Below are positions 43,288 through 52,263 of a stretch of DNA of 61,527 bases, piece by piece (within the stretch, counting starts at the first letter, position 1; each line of letters begins with the position of its first letter). The notes beneath the pieces were generated by a model. It was not told the DNA's origin, did no database searches, and was given only the letters and a program-made list of their open reading frames with translations. Source of the DNA: JAHIZC01 sp043813305. GTDB taxonomy: Bacteria > Omnitrophota > Gorgyraeia > Gygaellales > Profunditerraquicolaceae. The stretch is taken from positions 1 to 61,527 of the forward strand of contig JBDRLC010000009.1 in NCBI GenBank assembly GCA_043813305.1, written 5' to 3'. Made by a program: the position numbers and the translations under genes.

Positions 43288-44946
43288 CTAGGCATAGGTG
43301 GAGTAGAAATAAGGGGTGTAGGCCTGGAACTCTGCTGCGCAGGTATCCACCAGTTTAAAGTTCGGTTCTATCTTCAGCTTCCTTCGTAATCGATAAACCT
43401 CTTCTTCCCTCTTACCTAACAACTTAGCGAGTTGCCTGTCACTAAAGCCATACTCCTTGGCAGTAATCAGAATATCTTTTGAGATTTTGTCCTTAGATTT
43501 TACGATCTCTCTCTCTAAATCGATAATCTCCTTGATATTATACAAAAACCATCTATCAACACCACTCAGTTCGTGAATCTTTTCTAGGTCAATATTCACC
43601 CGGAATGCATCTCCCAGATAAAGTATTCTTTCGGCATTGGGAACCTTTAATTTCTGGTAAATCTTATCCAGCAAGTTATTGTTAACTTTGATATTTAATA
43701 GATCGCTGAACAATATAGTTTCTAATCCGTATTTCTTTATTTCTAGAGAGCGTAATCCCTTCTGCAGTGCTTCCTTAAAAGTCCTCCCGATCGCCATAGC
43801 CTCTCCTACTGACTTCATAGAAACAGTAAGCGTTGAATCTGCGCAGGGAAACTTCTCAAAAGTAAAACGGGGGATCTTTACTACGCAGTAGTCAATCGCC
43901 GGCTCAAAACATGCAGGAGTCTGGCGGGTTATGTCATTAGGTATCTCGTCTAAGGTATATCCGACTGCTAATTTTGCCGCGATTTTAGCAATCGGAAATC
44001 CCGTAGCTTTAGAAGCTAAAGCAGAACTCCTGGAAACCCTGGGGTTCATTTCAATCATAACCATCCTGCCATTCTTGGGATTCAGGGCAAATTGAATATT
44101 TGAACCTCCGGTTTCTACGCCAATCTCTCTAATGCAGGCGATTGCTGCATCCCTCATCTTCTGATATTCTTTATCAGTCAAAGTCTGAACAGGAGCAACA
44201 GTGATACTGTCTCCGGTGTGGACACCCATCGGATCGAGATTCTCAATTGAACAAACTATAACCACGTTATCCTTTAAATCACGCATCACCTCTAATTCGA
44301 ATTCCTTCCACCCAACCACTGACTCCTCAACCAGGATCTCGCTGATTATGCTTGATTCAAGCCCATGCTTAGCTAAAGTTTTAAATTCCTCTATATTGTA
44401 CGCCACGCCTCCGCCTGTTCCTCCGAGGGTAAAGCTTGGCCTGATAATGACCGGAAATCCGATTTCTTTAGCAACCTCAATTGCTTCTTTTAAATCATAG
44501 GCCATCCCGCTCTTAGGTAAATCCAAACCGATTCTTTTCATCGCTTCTTTAAATAACTTCCTATTTTCACCCTTCTTAATCGCCTTTATATCAGCCCCAA
44601 TCGTCTCTACTTTATACTTTCTTAATATTCCTTTTTCTGCCAAAGCCACTGCTGTATTCAACGCAGTCTGGCCGCCTAGCGTAGGGAGTAAAGCATCCGG
44701 ACGTTCCTTGGCGATAATCTTCTCTATCAGATCCACGGTAATCGGTTCGATATACGTGCTATCTGCGATTCGAGGGTCAGTCATAATCGTTGCAGGATTT
44801 GAATTGACTAAAATTACCTTAAAGCCCTCCTGCCTAAGAACCTTGCATGCCTGTGTACCGGAGTAGTCAAATTCACAAGCCTGGCTGATCACAATCGGCC
44901 CTGAGCCGATAATCAGGATTTTTTTGATATCAGTTCGCTTAGGCAT
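43288..44946 (-). CDS. carB: Carbamoyl-phosphate synthase large chain, N-terminal half (split CarB)
   Basis: A 552-residue protein covering the carboxyphosphate ATP-grasp half (GSGPIVISQACEFDYSGTQACK, PTLGGQTALN, MNPRVSRSSALASKATG) and the oligomerisation domain, ending in DTCAAEFQAYTPYFYSTYA. Full CarB is about 1070 residues; the carbamate-phosphorylating half and allosteric domain are missing. Split carB genes are known in Aquifex and methanogens. The end falls at a natural domain boundary with a clean TAG, so I read it as split rather than broken. The second half is not in this window. Confidence 0.9.
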   Translation of the reverse strand: MPKRTDIKKILIIGSGPIVISQACEFDYSGTQACKVLRQEGFKVILVNSNPATIMTDPRIADSTYIEPITVDLIEKIIAKERPDALLPTLGGQTALNTAVALAEKGILRKYKVETIGADIKAIKKGENRKLFKEAMKRIGLDLPKSGMAYDLKEAIEVAKEIGFPVIIRPSFTLGGTGGGVAYNIEEFKTLAKHGLESSIISEILVEESVVGWKEFELEVMRDLKDNVVIVCSIENLDPMGVHTGDSITVAPVQTLTDKEYQKMRDAAIACIREIGVETGGSNIQFALNPKNGRMVMIEMNPRVSRSSALASKATGFPIAKIAAKLAVGYTLDEIPNDITRQTPACFEPAIDYCVVKIPRFTFEKFPCADSTLTVSMKSVGEAMAIGRTFKEALQKGLRSLEIKKYGLETILFSDLLNIKVNNNLLDKIYQKLKVPNAERILYLGDAFRVNIDLEKIHELSGVDRWFLYNIKEIIDLEREIVKSKDKISKDILITAKEYGFSDRQLAKLLGKREEEVYRLRRKLKIEPNFKLVDTCAAEFQAYTPYFYSTYA

Positions 44947-46021
44947 TCTTTTCGATTAATTCTCTAAACTCTCTAAAGATATATTTTGCGTCGTTCGGTC
45001 CGGGTGATGCTTCAGGATGAAACTGTACGGAGAACGCAGGCAATTTCTTATGCTTGATTCCTTCAAGTGTATGATCATTCAAATTAAGATGAGTTATTGT
45101 TATGTCCTTTTTATTCAAAGAGTTTATATCAACGCAGAATCCGTGATTCTGAACGGTAATATGTACCTTTCCGGTCTTTAGATCTTTAACCGGATGATTT
45201 CCGCCATGATGGCCGAATTTAAGCTTATAGGTACTACCTCCTAAAGCTAGCCCTAACATCTGATGCCCAAGGCATATCCCGAATATCGGCAATTTTCCGA
45301 GCAATTCTTTAGTGGCCTTAACTACATACTTTACAGCTTCCGGATCTCCCGGACCGTTAGAAAGCAATACCCCATCAGGCCTGATCTTAAGGATGCCTGA
45401 TGCATCAGTGTGGGCAGGCACAACTATAGCCTGGCAATTATTACTGCTAAGCTCTCTTAAGATGTTGTATTTTACCCCGCAATCAATAACTACTACTCTA
45501 TATTTGGGCTTATCTCCTGGCCATATATATCTTCTTTTTATCGTAACATCTTTAACCAGGTCTCTCCCTAATAATCCCGGTGAATCCTTGGCTTTTTTGA
45601 CTAATCTCTCTTCGTCGAAGTCTTCGGTAGATATTACCGCCTTCATCGCTCCCTGCTCTCTAATATTCAAAGTAAGTAAGCGCGTATCTATGCCTTCGAT
45701 CCCGAGGATATTATTAACTTTTAAATAATCTCCTAATGAATTATCCTTTCGCCAATTACTAGCTATTTTGCTGTACTCCCTTACTAGGAAACCTTCGAGG
45801 AATGGCTTTCGCGATTCCAGATCATCTTGATTTACGCCGTAATTTCCGATTAAAGGATAAGTCATAGTAACAATCTGGCCTTTATAAGACGGGTCTGTAA
45901 TAATCTCCTGGTAACCAGCCATGCTGGTATTAAAAACTACTTCACCGCACGCCTCTCCACGGGCGCCAAAAGACTTACCCTTAAAAATTCTGCCGTTCTC
46001 TAAAGCTAGTATTGCATTCAT
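44939..46021 (-). CDS. carA: Carbamoyl-phosphate synthase small chain
   Basis: A 360-residue glutaminase subunit. The N-terminal CPSase domain has GEVVFNTSMAGYQEIITDPSY, and the class I amidotransferase triad is in GICLGHQ (Cys) and SVQFHPEASPGP (His, Glu). It supplies ammonia to CarB for pyrimidines and arginine. ATG 46021 starts directly at the conserved sequence; 46051 would add an unusual basic stretch. It overlaps carB by 8 bp. Confidence 0.95.
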   Translation of the reverse strand: MNAILALENGRIFKGKSFGARGEACGEVVFNTSMAGYQEIITDPSYKGQIVTMTYPLIGNYGVNQDDLESRKPFLEGFLVREYSKIASNWRKDNSLGDYLKVNNILGIEGIDTRLLTLNIREQGAMKAVISTEDFDEERLVKKAKDSPGLLGRDLVKDVTIKRRYIWPGDKPKYRVVVIDCGVKYNILRELSSNNCQAIVVPAHTDASGILKIRPDGVLLSNGPGDPEAVKYVVKATKELLGKLPIFGICLGHQMLGLALGGSTYKLKFGHHGGNHPVKDLKTGKVHITVQNHGFCVDINSLNKKDITITHLNLNDHTLEGIKHKKLPAFSVQFHPEASPGPNDAKYIFREFRELIEKNA

Positions 46022-46108
46022 TTTAAAAAAATAGCGCTTTCCAGCCGACAATCCGGCTTTGAAAACGCCTTTGTCTACTTAGTAATTCGACTCTGAACTA
46101 CGCGTTTT

Positions 46109-46136
46109 AGTATATCATATCTTAAAGGCAAGTCAA
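46109..46136 (-). promoter_or_regulatory. Sigma-70-type promoter for carA-carB, with structured leader
   Basis: On the minus strand TTGACT (46131-46136), 16 bp, TATACT (46109-46114). The leader to the ATG is about 80 bases and holds AAAACGC...GCGTTTT and AGCCG-GATTGT-CGGCT pairings, then seven T residues shortly before the start. That arrangement could support attenuation, but no regulator motif was recognised. Confidence 0.6.
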
Positions 46137-46145
46137 TGCTGTTTT

Positions 46146-47507
46146 TTAAAGATTCGGGTAAATTAACGCTAGGTAATCCTTGCCTTCACCCAGTGGGTTC
46201 AAAGAACGCTCTATCTTTAACTTATCCTTTGCTGCTTTTAAATCAACTATTTCTTTCTTATCTTTCGGTAAAATCACCTCTACTTTAGGCGAAAATTTAT
46301 CATCTCTATTCTGCTCCCTAACCACTGCTATCCTTCCATCGTTTAAAGAGACTATCGTACCCACAGGCCAGACTCCGATGATCTGGAAAAACTTATCGAG
46401 AAGCTCCGGGTCGAAATCTTCGCCCTTCTCCTTAGCCATCAACTCATAGATCAAATTAGGCGGATAATCACGCTTATAATTCCTCCTCTGGGATAGCGCA
46501 TCATAGACATCACATATAGAAACGATCATAGAAGCGGTATGTAATTTTTTATAAAATGATACCTTCGGATATCCCTTGAGATTATATTTCAGATGGTGCT
46601 CAAAACAGACTACTACCGGCAGAACCCCCAATCTATCTATATATTTAAGCAACATCTCTGCCCCCAGGGTAACGTGACTCTTCATTTTTGTAAATTCCTT
46701 CTCGTTTAGGCGTGAAGGTTTTTGGATTAATTTTCTTGAGATAGCGAGTTTCCCGGTATCATGAAGCAACGCAGCAACCCCAATATCTAAAACTTGCTGT
46801 TTTGTAAAACCTAATTTAAAAGAAAAAAACATCGATAATATTGCCACATTTACAGTATGATAAAATGTTTTTAGATCATACCGTTTTAGCTTTGCTAAAT
46901 TCAAAAGGTCCTGATATCTGCCCATGAGGCTATCCATGACATTGCCCAAAGCGTCTCGTAAAACTAACTGGTTCAACTCTTCTCCGTTTAAGACACTTTC
47001 AATAGACTTGGATAACTCATCAAATGACTTTTCATAAACCTTGAAATAATTTAATAGGTCTGCCTCTGAAATAGCGTAAGCGGTGGATTGAATAGCTGCC
47101 GCTTTAATCTTACCTACGATAATATTTCGTACACCGAGAGTATCGAGATACTCCTGAGGCGATAGCGTTATCTTGTCTTTAGGAGTAACCAAGAAAATTA
47201 CAAATTTAGCTAGTTCCTCTTTGTCTAATCCCGGCAGGAATTGAATTCTTTCAACGCCTCTTTCCTTGAGAAGGATTATAGTGGGCTTGACGTTTTTACT
47301 TAAATCAAAAAATATCTCCTTTTCAAAGGCTAACTCCTCCCCTATAATTCCTATAACCAAATCGGTTCTCCCGCTTAAAATCTTTCCAAGACTGACATGG
47401 GCCTTTTCAATTCCATTTTTAAATTCCGGATGCCAATCAGGATACATTCTGGCGATCTGCAAAGCAAAGATCAGATCTCTGAAGGTTCTCTCAATCTTAT
47501 CTAGCAT
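46146..47507 (-). CDS. HD-GYP-like signalling protein with N-terminal domain shared with its neighbour
   Basis: A 453-residue protein. Residues about 1-110 form a domain (YPDWHPEFKNGIEKA, IIGEELAFEKEIF, GVERIQFLPGLDKEELAKFV) that resembles the start of the adjacent 643-residue protein. The HD-GYP region (about 205-370) has HDTGKLAISRKLI and CDVYDALSQRRNYKR, but the GYP motif is HHLKYNLKGYP, departing from HHE..DGxGYP. A C-terminal beta domain (about 375-453) follows. It overlaps the upstream gene by 11 bp. Confidence 0.8.
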   Translation of the reverse strand: MLDKIERTFRDLIFALQIARMYPDWHPEFKNGIEKAHVSLGKILSGRTDLVIGIIGEELAFEKEIFFDLSKNVKPTIILLKERGVERIQFLPGLDKEELAKFVIFLVTPKDKITLSPQEYLDTLGVRNIIVGKIKAAAIQSTAYAISEADLLNYFKVYEKSFDELSKSIESVLNGEELNQLVLRDALGNVMDSLMGRYQDLLNLAKLKRYDLKTFYHTVNVAILSMFFSFKLGFTKQQVLDIGVAALLHDTGKLAISRKLIQKPSRLNEKEFTKMKSHVTLGAEMLLKYIDRLGVLPVVVCFEHHLKYNLKGYPKVSFYKKLHTASMIVSICDVYDALSQRRNYKRDYPPNLIYELMAKEKGEDFDPELLDKFFQIIGVWPVGTIVSLNDGRIAVVREQNRDDKFSPKVEVILPKDKKEIVDLKAAKDKLKIERSLNPLGEGKDYLALIYPNL

Positions 47508-49425
47508 GCCACTTCTCCAGGATCTCTTTAGCCTTTTTTCTCATATTACCATTCCAGAAGAACCGTCTCTTACTAAGATTGACCAACTGGTCCTCTGCAT
47601 CCTTTAAACCCGATGCTTCTACGATAGCCATATTCTCGATGATCAGCTTATTCCTTATACCCAGAGGGCTGGTAATATCCAGGAGCTTCCTTAATGCAAT
47701 TACCCTTGAGGATTGCTCATCCTTTAAAATTGCAAAGGCCTCTTTTCTTAAAAAAACTTCCTTCTTATCTAGAAGGGAAAAGAAAAATCTATTATCCTTC
47801 GTGGTTTGCTCCTTCATTGACTTTAATGCCTGTATCTTGACTAAGCTATTGGAGGTGATAAATATTTTTTTTAAAATATCCGTACTTATTGGGGAGTCCA
47901 CTTTCTCCAGCCCCTTCATAAACTTCGCCAGAAAATCAATATCAGTTCGTTTCTGCTTCAATCTTCTATAGATCTTGGGTAGCTCTCCAGCAAAGAATCT
48001 TAAGAGCAGCTTGAGTGCATAGGAATTTACTCTGCCTTCATCGAATATCTTTTTAAGATAATGACCAATCCCTAAAGAACTCTGCTTCATCCTCTCCAGG
48101 ATATGTCCAAGTTCAACATTATCTGTCTCTTGGAAAATTTTGCCTTCGATAAGATCATAAACCTGATTTTCTAAATCTCCGGCTACACCGGCTGCAAATG
48201 CATCCTCTTTCCTTTTTTTATCTATGGTATCCAACAAGATCGTTATATCGGTGATGCGATTTGCCTCTGCTAATCTCTGGCATTGCTTTAAGAGATATTT
48301 CACAATCAGGCTATTTTCATCCTTACCGGTATTTTCCATAAACAGATTAAGCAGGATATAATAATAATTTTCTTCGGCTAACTCCTGATCAAAAAGTAAA
48401 GTAACCTCAGAGGTATCCCCTTTTATAAGAGAATTAAGGGCGTTACGATAAAAAACCGAGATCTCTGATTTTTGGGAAAGAGCGAAGATCTCTTTAATAT
48501 TCTTTTTAACTTTCGGGTTATTCTTTAAACTGTTGGAATCTTTTATTTTACTCTCAAGAACAAGAGCGATATCTTTATGGCTGTCAATATTTACAATCTG
48601 CGAAAAGAGCTTGAAACTTGAATAGTCAAATTTCTCTTTCTCTAAAATCCCCTCCAATAATAACTGGGCAAGATCATCATTATTCAGATCTTTGACGTAA
48701 ACTTTAATTTTATCTATCTGGTGATTTTCGGGAATCTCCTTGTTTTTCAAGATAAACTTTAATAGATCCTTAGTGCAAACCTTAAACTTACCTTTTTTTT
48801 TGTCTTTGAGGTATTCAATAAAACTATAGATACTGCTACTGAACTCCTGATCCGTAAATAAGTCTTCGGCTTTAAACTTATTTACTATATTTTCAAAATT
48901 ATCGGCAAATTCAATGATTTGCTGATCATTACCCTTATCTACCACCTGTTTAAACAGGTATACCCAGATGTCTTTACCTTCTTCCCCACGGTCCTCTAAG
49001 AACTGAGAATAGTCAAGTTGCACAATAGAGATATGCGGATTAGATTCTTTCTCGAAAATATTCTCGATCCCCCCATGCCTGAGAATCTCCCTTGTGGATT
49101 TTGATAGGGAACTTAAAAAATTAAGTAATTCTTCAACGCTCACTCCTTCACTAATTTCAAAACTTTTTATCTTGCGCAGGTGTAACATAGAAGCAAGCTC
49201 TATATATAAGATATTCTTCCCCCAGGGCTCCCCTTCCACAAACAGGGAATCGGGGGCAATGCCTATATTAATCGGATTTAAAAAATTAAGTAGTGTATCG
49301 ACTCTCTGCTTGAAACTGACCACCGTCTTCTTAAAATAAGGGTGATCCTTGTTATATGCGGAGGCATTAGTGAAGGCAATACGCAAGCTCCTCAGTAAGT
49401 CATCTATAGCTTGTTCTTTATCCAT
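47497..49425 (-). CDS. HEAT-like helical repeat protein, function unknown
   Basis: A 643-residue soluble protein with mostly helical repeats. Residues about 1-130 (YNKDHPYFKKTVVSF, SLFVEGEPWGKNILY, SVEELLNFLSSLS) resemble the N-terminal domain of the HD-GYP-like protein encoded next to it; the rest reads as HEAT/ARM-type pairs of helices with a C-terminal run typical of HEAT repeats (about 540-640). The two probably form a complex. ATG 49425 is the likely start; the extension to 49500 is translated element C. Only two bases separate the ATG from that element, so there is no ribosome binding site. Confidence 0.7.
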   Translation of the reverse strand: MDKEQAIDDLLRSLRIAFTNASAYNKDHPYFKKTVVSFKQRVDTLLNFLNPINIGIAPDSLFVEGEPWGKNILYIELASMLHLRKIKSFEISEGVSVEELLNFLSSLSKSTREILRHGGIENIFEKESNPHISIVQLDYSQFLEDRGEEGKDIWVYLFKQVVDKGNDQQIIEFADNFENIVNKFKAEDLFTDQEFSSSIYSFIEYLKDKKKGKFKVCTKDLLKFILKNKEIPENHQIDKIKVYVKDLNNDDLAQLLLEGILEKEKFDYSSFKLFSQIVNIDSHKDIALVLESKIKDSNSLKNNPKVKKNIKEIFALSQKSEISVFYRNALNSLIKGDTSEVTLLFDQELAEENYYYILLNLFMENTGKDENSLIVKYLLKQCQRLAEANRITDITILLDTIDKKRKEDAFAAGVAGDLENQVYDLIEGKIFQETDNVELGHILERMKQSSLGIGHYLKKIFDEGRVNSYALKLLLRFFAGELPKIYRRLKQKRTDIDFLAKFMKGLEKVDSPISTDILKKIFITSNSLVKIQALKSMKEQTTKDNRFFFSLLDKKEVFLRKEAFAILKDEQSSRVIALRKLLDITSPLGIRNKLIIENMAIVEASGLKDAEDQLVNLSKRRFFWNGNMRKKAKEILEKWHAR

Positions 49426-49427
49426 TA

Positions 49428-49856
49428 AATGAGCAGACGACTTACGGAGTGAAACGACATAAGTCGTAGGCCGAAGGCCGTCTGCGAATTTAACCCCCAC
49501 ACCAATTATTATGACAAACTATCCGAGATGCGTCTGTTTAATTGGGTGAGAGCTCTTGATCTTAATTTAAGGCTTCTTTCTCTGTCTCTTGCGTCTTTCT
49601 CTGATTTGTATCCTTCGAGATATATCAATTCAAATGGTCTTCTAGATTTAGTCGAAGCAACTAAACCACTATTATGTTCTTGAACTCTCCGGTTCAAATT
49701 ATTTGTAAAGCCAGTATAGAGTTTTTTGTCTTTTTGACTCCTTAATAAATAAATGTAAAATATGCTATTCTGCATATCGATTAGATAATTGGTGTGGGGG
49801 TAAGTTCGTGCATGCAATTTACGTTCATTGTCATTCCGTAAATTGCGCACTCACTT
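49428..49856. mobile_element. Composite palindromic element, copy C, carrying a GIY-YIG nuclease gene
   Basis: End hairpin one: AATGAGCA (49428-49435) to TGCGAATT (49483-49490). Central terminal repeats: ACCCCCACACCAATTA (49493-49508) and its perfect 16-bp complement (49786-49801), enclosing a 267-bp gene on the minus strand. End hairpin two: AAGTTCGTGC (49802) to GCACTCACTT (49847-49856), with GCAATTTACG/CGTAAATTGC arms. The ends match copies A and B, which have the same central repeat without the gene, so A and B look like non-autonomous forms. No target duplication is obvious. Confidence 0.75.
49509..49775 (-). CDS. GIY-YIG nuclease domain protein inside inverted repeats
   Basis: An 88-residue single-domain nuclease. 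The GIY/YIG positions read FYIYLLRS and LYTGFTNN (residues about 6-30); the catalytic Arg is in NRRVQEHN, and the later Glu in the ELIYLEGYKSEKDARDRE region. It is related to the small UvrC-like GIY-YIG proteins rather than to full UvrC. Start at ATG 49775; a longer frame to 49850 only adds translated inverted repeat. The stop codon is adjacent to the inner end of one terminal repeat, and the start is 11 bases from the other, so the gene and repeats form one unit. Confidence 0.85.
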   Translation of the reverse strand: MQNSIFYIYLLRSQKDKKLYTGFTNNLNRRVQEHNSGLVASTKSRRPFELIYLEGYKSEKDARDRERSLKLRSRALTQLNRRISDSLS

Positions 49857-49889
49857 ATTCTACCCCTAAACTTTAACTTATTCAATAAC

Positions 49890-49922
49890 AAAAAACGCCC
49901 CTGATATTTCAGGGGCGTTTTT
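49890..49922. terminator. Intrinsic terminator after the GltB-type gene
   Basis: AAAAAACGCCCCTGA-TATT-TCAGGGGCGTTTTT is a strong stem with A and T tracts on either side, so it works in both directions. It ends the minus-strand NuoEFG-GltB operon 24 bases after the last stop codon. Confidence 0.92.
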
Positions 49923-49945
49923 GAATCTAGAAGGTTTTTAAATAT

Positions 49946-51538
49946 TTACTTCCCTTCTAAGACCTTCTCTGCTTCCTTACGATAGGCATCCATCACATAT
50001 GGAATACCGGAAATTTTTGCTGCTTCTTCAGTAAGGGATATTACATCTTTGCGCGAAATCGTAGAAAGATTAAAGTTTCTCGTTCCTGCCATGAGCTGCT
50101 GAAGTCCGACCTTTAATTTCTGCACAAAACTGTACATACCAATCGCGCCAAGAGGAATCTCATTCATCCGCTTGCCATATTTTTCTTTAAGTTCCTCATA
50201 GCAAACGAATATCTCCTCGGGTTTCTTCCCGTACTGTGAGACTGTATTAGGCAAACTTTTTCCTTCAATCCAGTAGCCGATATTCTTGCCGACCATACCG
50301 GGAATCATAAATGCCCTACCCATGCAAACTGCTTTTACATAGGGAGCACCCATTGCCAACACCTTAAATATATGATCCTCCGTTGAAAATCCGCCGGCAA
50401 TAGCAAGATCAGGAACTCGTACACCCTTCTTACTTAGATTTTCGCAAATCTCAAAAGCCATGGATTGTAAATAGAAAGTTGGAATACCCCACTCCTCCAT
50501 CATTCGCCAGGGACTCATTCCCGTGCCACCCGGCGCGCCATCAATCGTAAGCAGATCAATCTTAGCCTCAGCGCCCCATTTAATCGCCATGGCTAACTCC
50601 CTCATCGGATAGGCACCGGTTTTTAAGGTAATCCGCTTAAAACCAAGGTCTCTTAAGCGTTTAATCTCAGCGAAGAAATCTTCTTCGGTGACAAACCCTA
50701 GACGAGAATGACGCTCAAATTCTTTGATTGCGCCTATCTTATAGGCTTTCTGGACTACTTTTTGCGCAGGATCGGGAGTAACGATGTAACCGCGTTTTTT
50801 CAACTGCAATGCCCTATCTAAGCTTTTGACCTTGATCTCTCCTCCGATACATTTCGCACCCTGGCCCCACTTAAGCTCAATCGTCTCTAGATTATGTTTC
50901 TTTCTTACATACTCTGCAACCCCTAAACGCGTGTCCTCCACATTCATCTGAACCAGAATCTCTCCATAACCTTCATGAAACTGTCTATAGGTTGCGATTC
51001 TCCTGTCCATATCCGGAGCTTTTTTAATCTTACGGTTAGAATCAAGTTCCAGAGCAGGATCAATACCGCAAACATTCTCTCCGCAGACAAGGGTAACCCC
51101 AGAGATAGCCGCACCGATAGCAAAATGTTCCCAGTTCTTTCTCGCTATCTCCGTAGAGCCAAGCGCGCCGGTAAAAGCAGGCGCTCTCATTTTTATCTTC
51201 TTGGTCCAGCCGTATTCAGTCTCGGTATTGACGTCCGGAAAGATAGCGGTATCAGGACCGGCCTTGACTCCTTTAGGAAGTCCCTTTGCACCCATAGCAT
51301 AACCTAAAATATTGATATGGGAATAATCTACCGGATAGTCTTTATCGCCTCCAGCTGAAATTTCACCAAAGGGACCGGGATAGATTACCTCTCTACTTCT
51401 GAAACTCGCCTTAAAAACCTCACAATTCCCCCTACAGCCATCAATACAACGCGTACATATACCTGAGCTGGGGGCAACATTTCTCGACCTGTTCGCTGTC
51501 TGCGTCACATCATTAGCATTTGGTCTTTGTAAATTCAT
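49946..51538 (-). CDS. FMN-binding glutamate synthase-like protein (GltB catalytic domain)
   Basis: A 530-residue protein made of the FMN/synthase barrel of glutamate synthase, without the glutaminase domain. The LTIDGAPGGTGMSPWRMMEEWGIP segment and AIAGGFSTEDHIFKVLAMGAPYVKAVCMGRAF are the FMN and cluster region. A Cys-rich N-terminus (CTRCIDGCRGNCEVF, near 28-42) may hold an extra cluster. It follows NuoEFG-like genes, which suggests NAD(P)H electrons reach it through them. Ammonia or glutamine would be the nitrogen donor; no separate glutaminase domain is nearby. Confidence 0.82.
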   Translation of the reverse strand: MNLQRPNANDVTQTANRSRNVAPSSGICTRCIDGCRGNCEVFKASFRSREVIYPGPFGEISAGGDKDYPVDYSHINILGYAMGAKGLPKGVKAGPDTAIFPDVNTETEYGWTKKIKMRAPAFTGALGSTEIARKNWEHFAIGAAISGVTLVCGENVCGIDPALELDSNRKIKKAPDMDRRIATYRQFHEGYGEILVQMNVEDTRLGVAEYVRKKHNLETIELKWGQGAKCIGGEIKVKSLDRALQLKKRGYIVTPDPAQKVVQKAYKIGAIKEFERHSRLGFVTEEDFFAEIKRLRDLGFKRITLKTGAYPMRELAMAIKWGAEAKIDLLTIDGAPGGTGMSPWRMMEEWGIPTFYLQSMAFEICENLSKKGVRVPDLAIAGGFSTEDHIFKVLAMGAPYVKAVCMGRAFMIPGMVGKNIGYWIEGKSLPNTVSQYGKKPEEIFVCYEELKEKYGKRMNEIPLGAIGMYSFVQKLKVGLQQLMAGTRNFNLSTISRKDVISLTEEAAKISGIPYVMDAYRKEAEKVLEGK

Positions 51539-51566
51539 TTCTTCCTCCTTAAGTTCTCTTAGTGCT

Positions 51567-52253
51567 TTATTGTTTTCTCACACAATTAAACCCTTCCCCC
51601 AACCTACAATCAACACAACTATCCACAAAATTTTCTGCCATTGACAGCTGTGATTCGCACAAACCGCAAAGGGCCTCGTTGCCCTTTTTCATAGGACCGG
51701 GACAAGGTGTAATTGTCATCGGACATATATCTATACAATAATTACATTTCTTACAAAATTCCGGGCGTTTATCAAATGGTAAAGCCACGTGGCGCTGGCT
51801 GCCGCGGCCGACAAATCCTAAAGATTTAGACTGCCAGATCTCACTGCATACCCGCACACAACGGCCGCATAACACACAATCTTTATGGCGAAAAGGATAA
51901 CGCACCTTTTTCACCCCACACCTTACAGCAATATCCTGGATTGCCCGCGAATTAGGCGCCTCTGCAACCAGCATCTCAGCGATATTCTTTCTTGCTTTGA
52001 GTATCTTTGGCGTATGAGCCAAAATCACCATTCCTTCTTTAGCTTCCAGCGTACAGGAAGCAGTAACTTTTGACTTACCGTTCTTCACTACCTCTACGAT
52101 ACATAAACGGCAAGCTCCGATCGGGCTTACTCCCCGCAGATGACAAAGATGAGGAATGCATATACCGTAATCTAAAGCCGCATCCAGCACCGAAGTCCCC
52201 TGAGTGGCCCGAACACGCGCGCCATTAATAGTTAAAGTTATATATCTATCCAT
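51567..52253 (-). CDS. NuoG/HoxU-like iron-sulphur subunit
   Basis: A 228-residue ferredoxin-type protein. A 2Fe-2S domain (CIPHLCHLRGVSPIGACRLCIVEV, with the last Cys in SCTLEA, near 30-72), then a KDCVLCGRCVRVCSEI 4Fe-4S motif (near 124) and FCKKCNYCIDICPM. It lacks the large molybdopterin-like part of NuoG, so it resembles the electron-transfer subunits of soluble diaphorases. The C-terminus carries two more cysteine pairs (ALCGLCES, SCVDCR). Confidence 0.85.
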   Translation of the reverse strand: MDRYITLTINGARVRATQGTSVLDAALDYGICIPHLCHLRGVSPIGACRLCIVEVVKNGKSKVTASCTLEAKEGMVILAHTPKILKARKNIAEMLVAEAPNSRAIQDIAVRCGVKKVRYPFRHKDCVLCGRCVRVCSEIWQSKSLGFVGRGSQRHVALPFDKRPEFCKKCNYCIDICPMTITPCPGPMKKGNEALCGLCESQLSMAENFVDSCVDCRLGEGFNCVRKQ

Positions 52254-52263
52254 CTATTCTTCC

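Noticed and set aside
43198..43290. Frameshift in carB hiding a full-length gene
   Set aside because: The sequence after the stop has no CarB-like coding in any frame; it holds a promoter and then an unrelated operon.
49509..49850. Longer GIY-YIG protein starting at 49850
   Set aside because: The extra 25 residues are translated inverted repeat and hairpin; the nuclease domain begins at ATG 49775.
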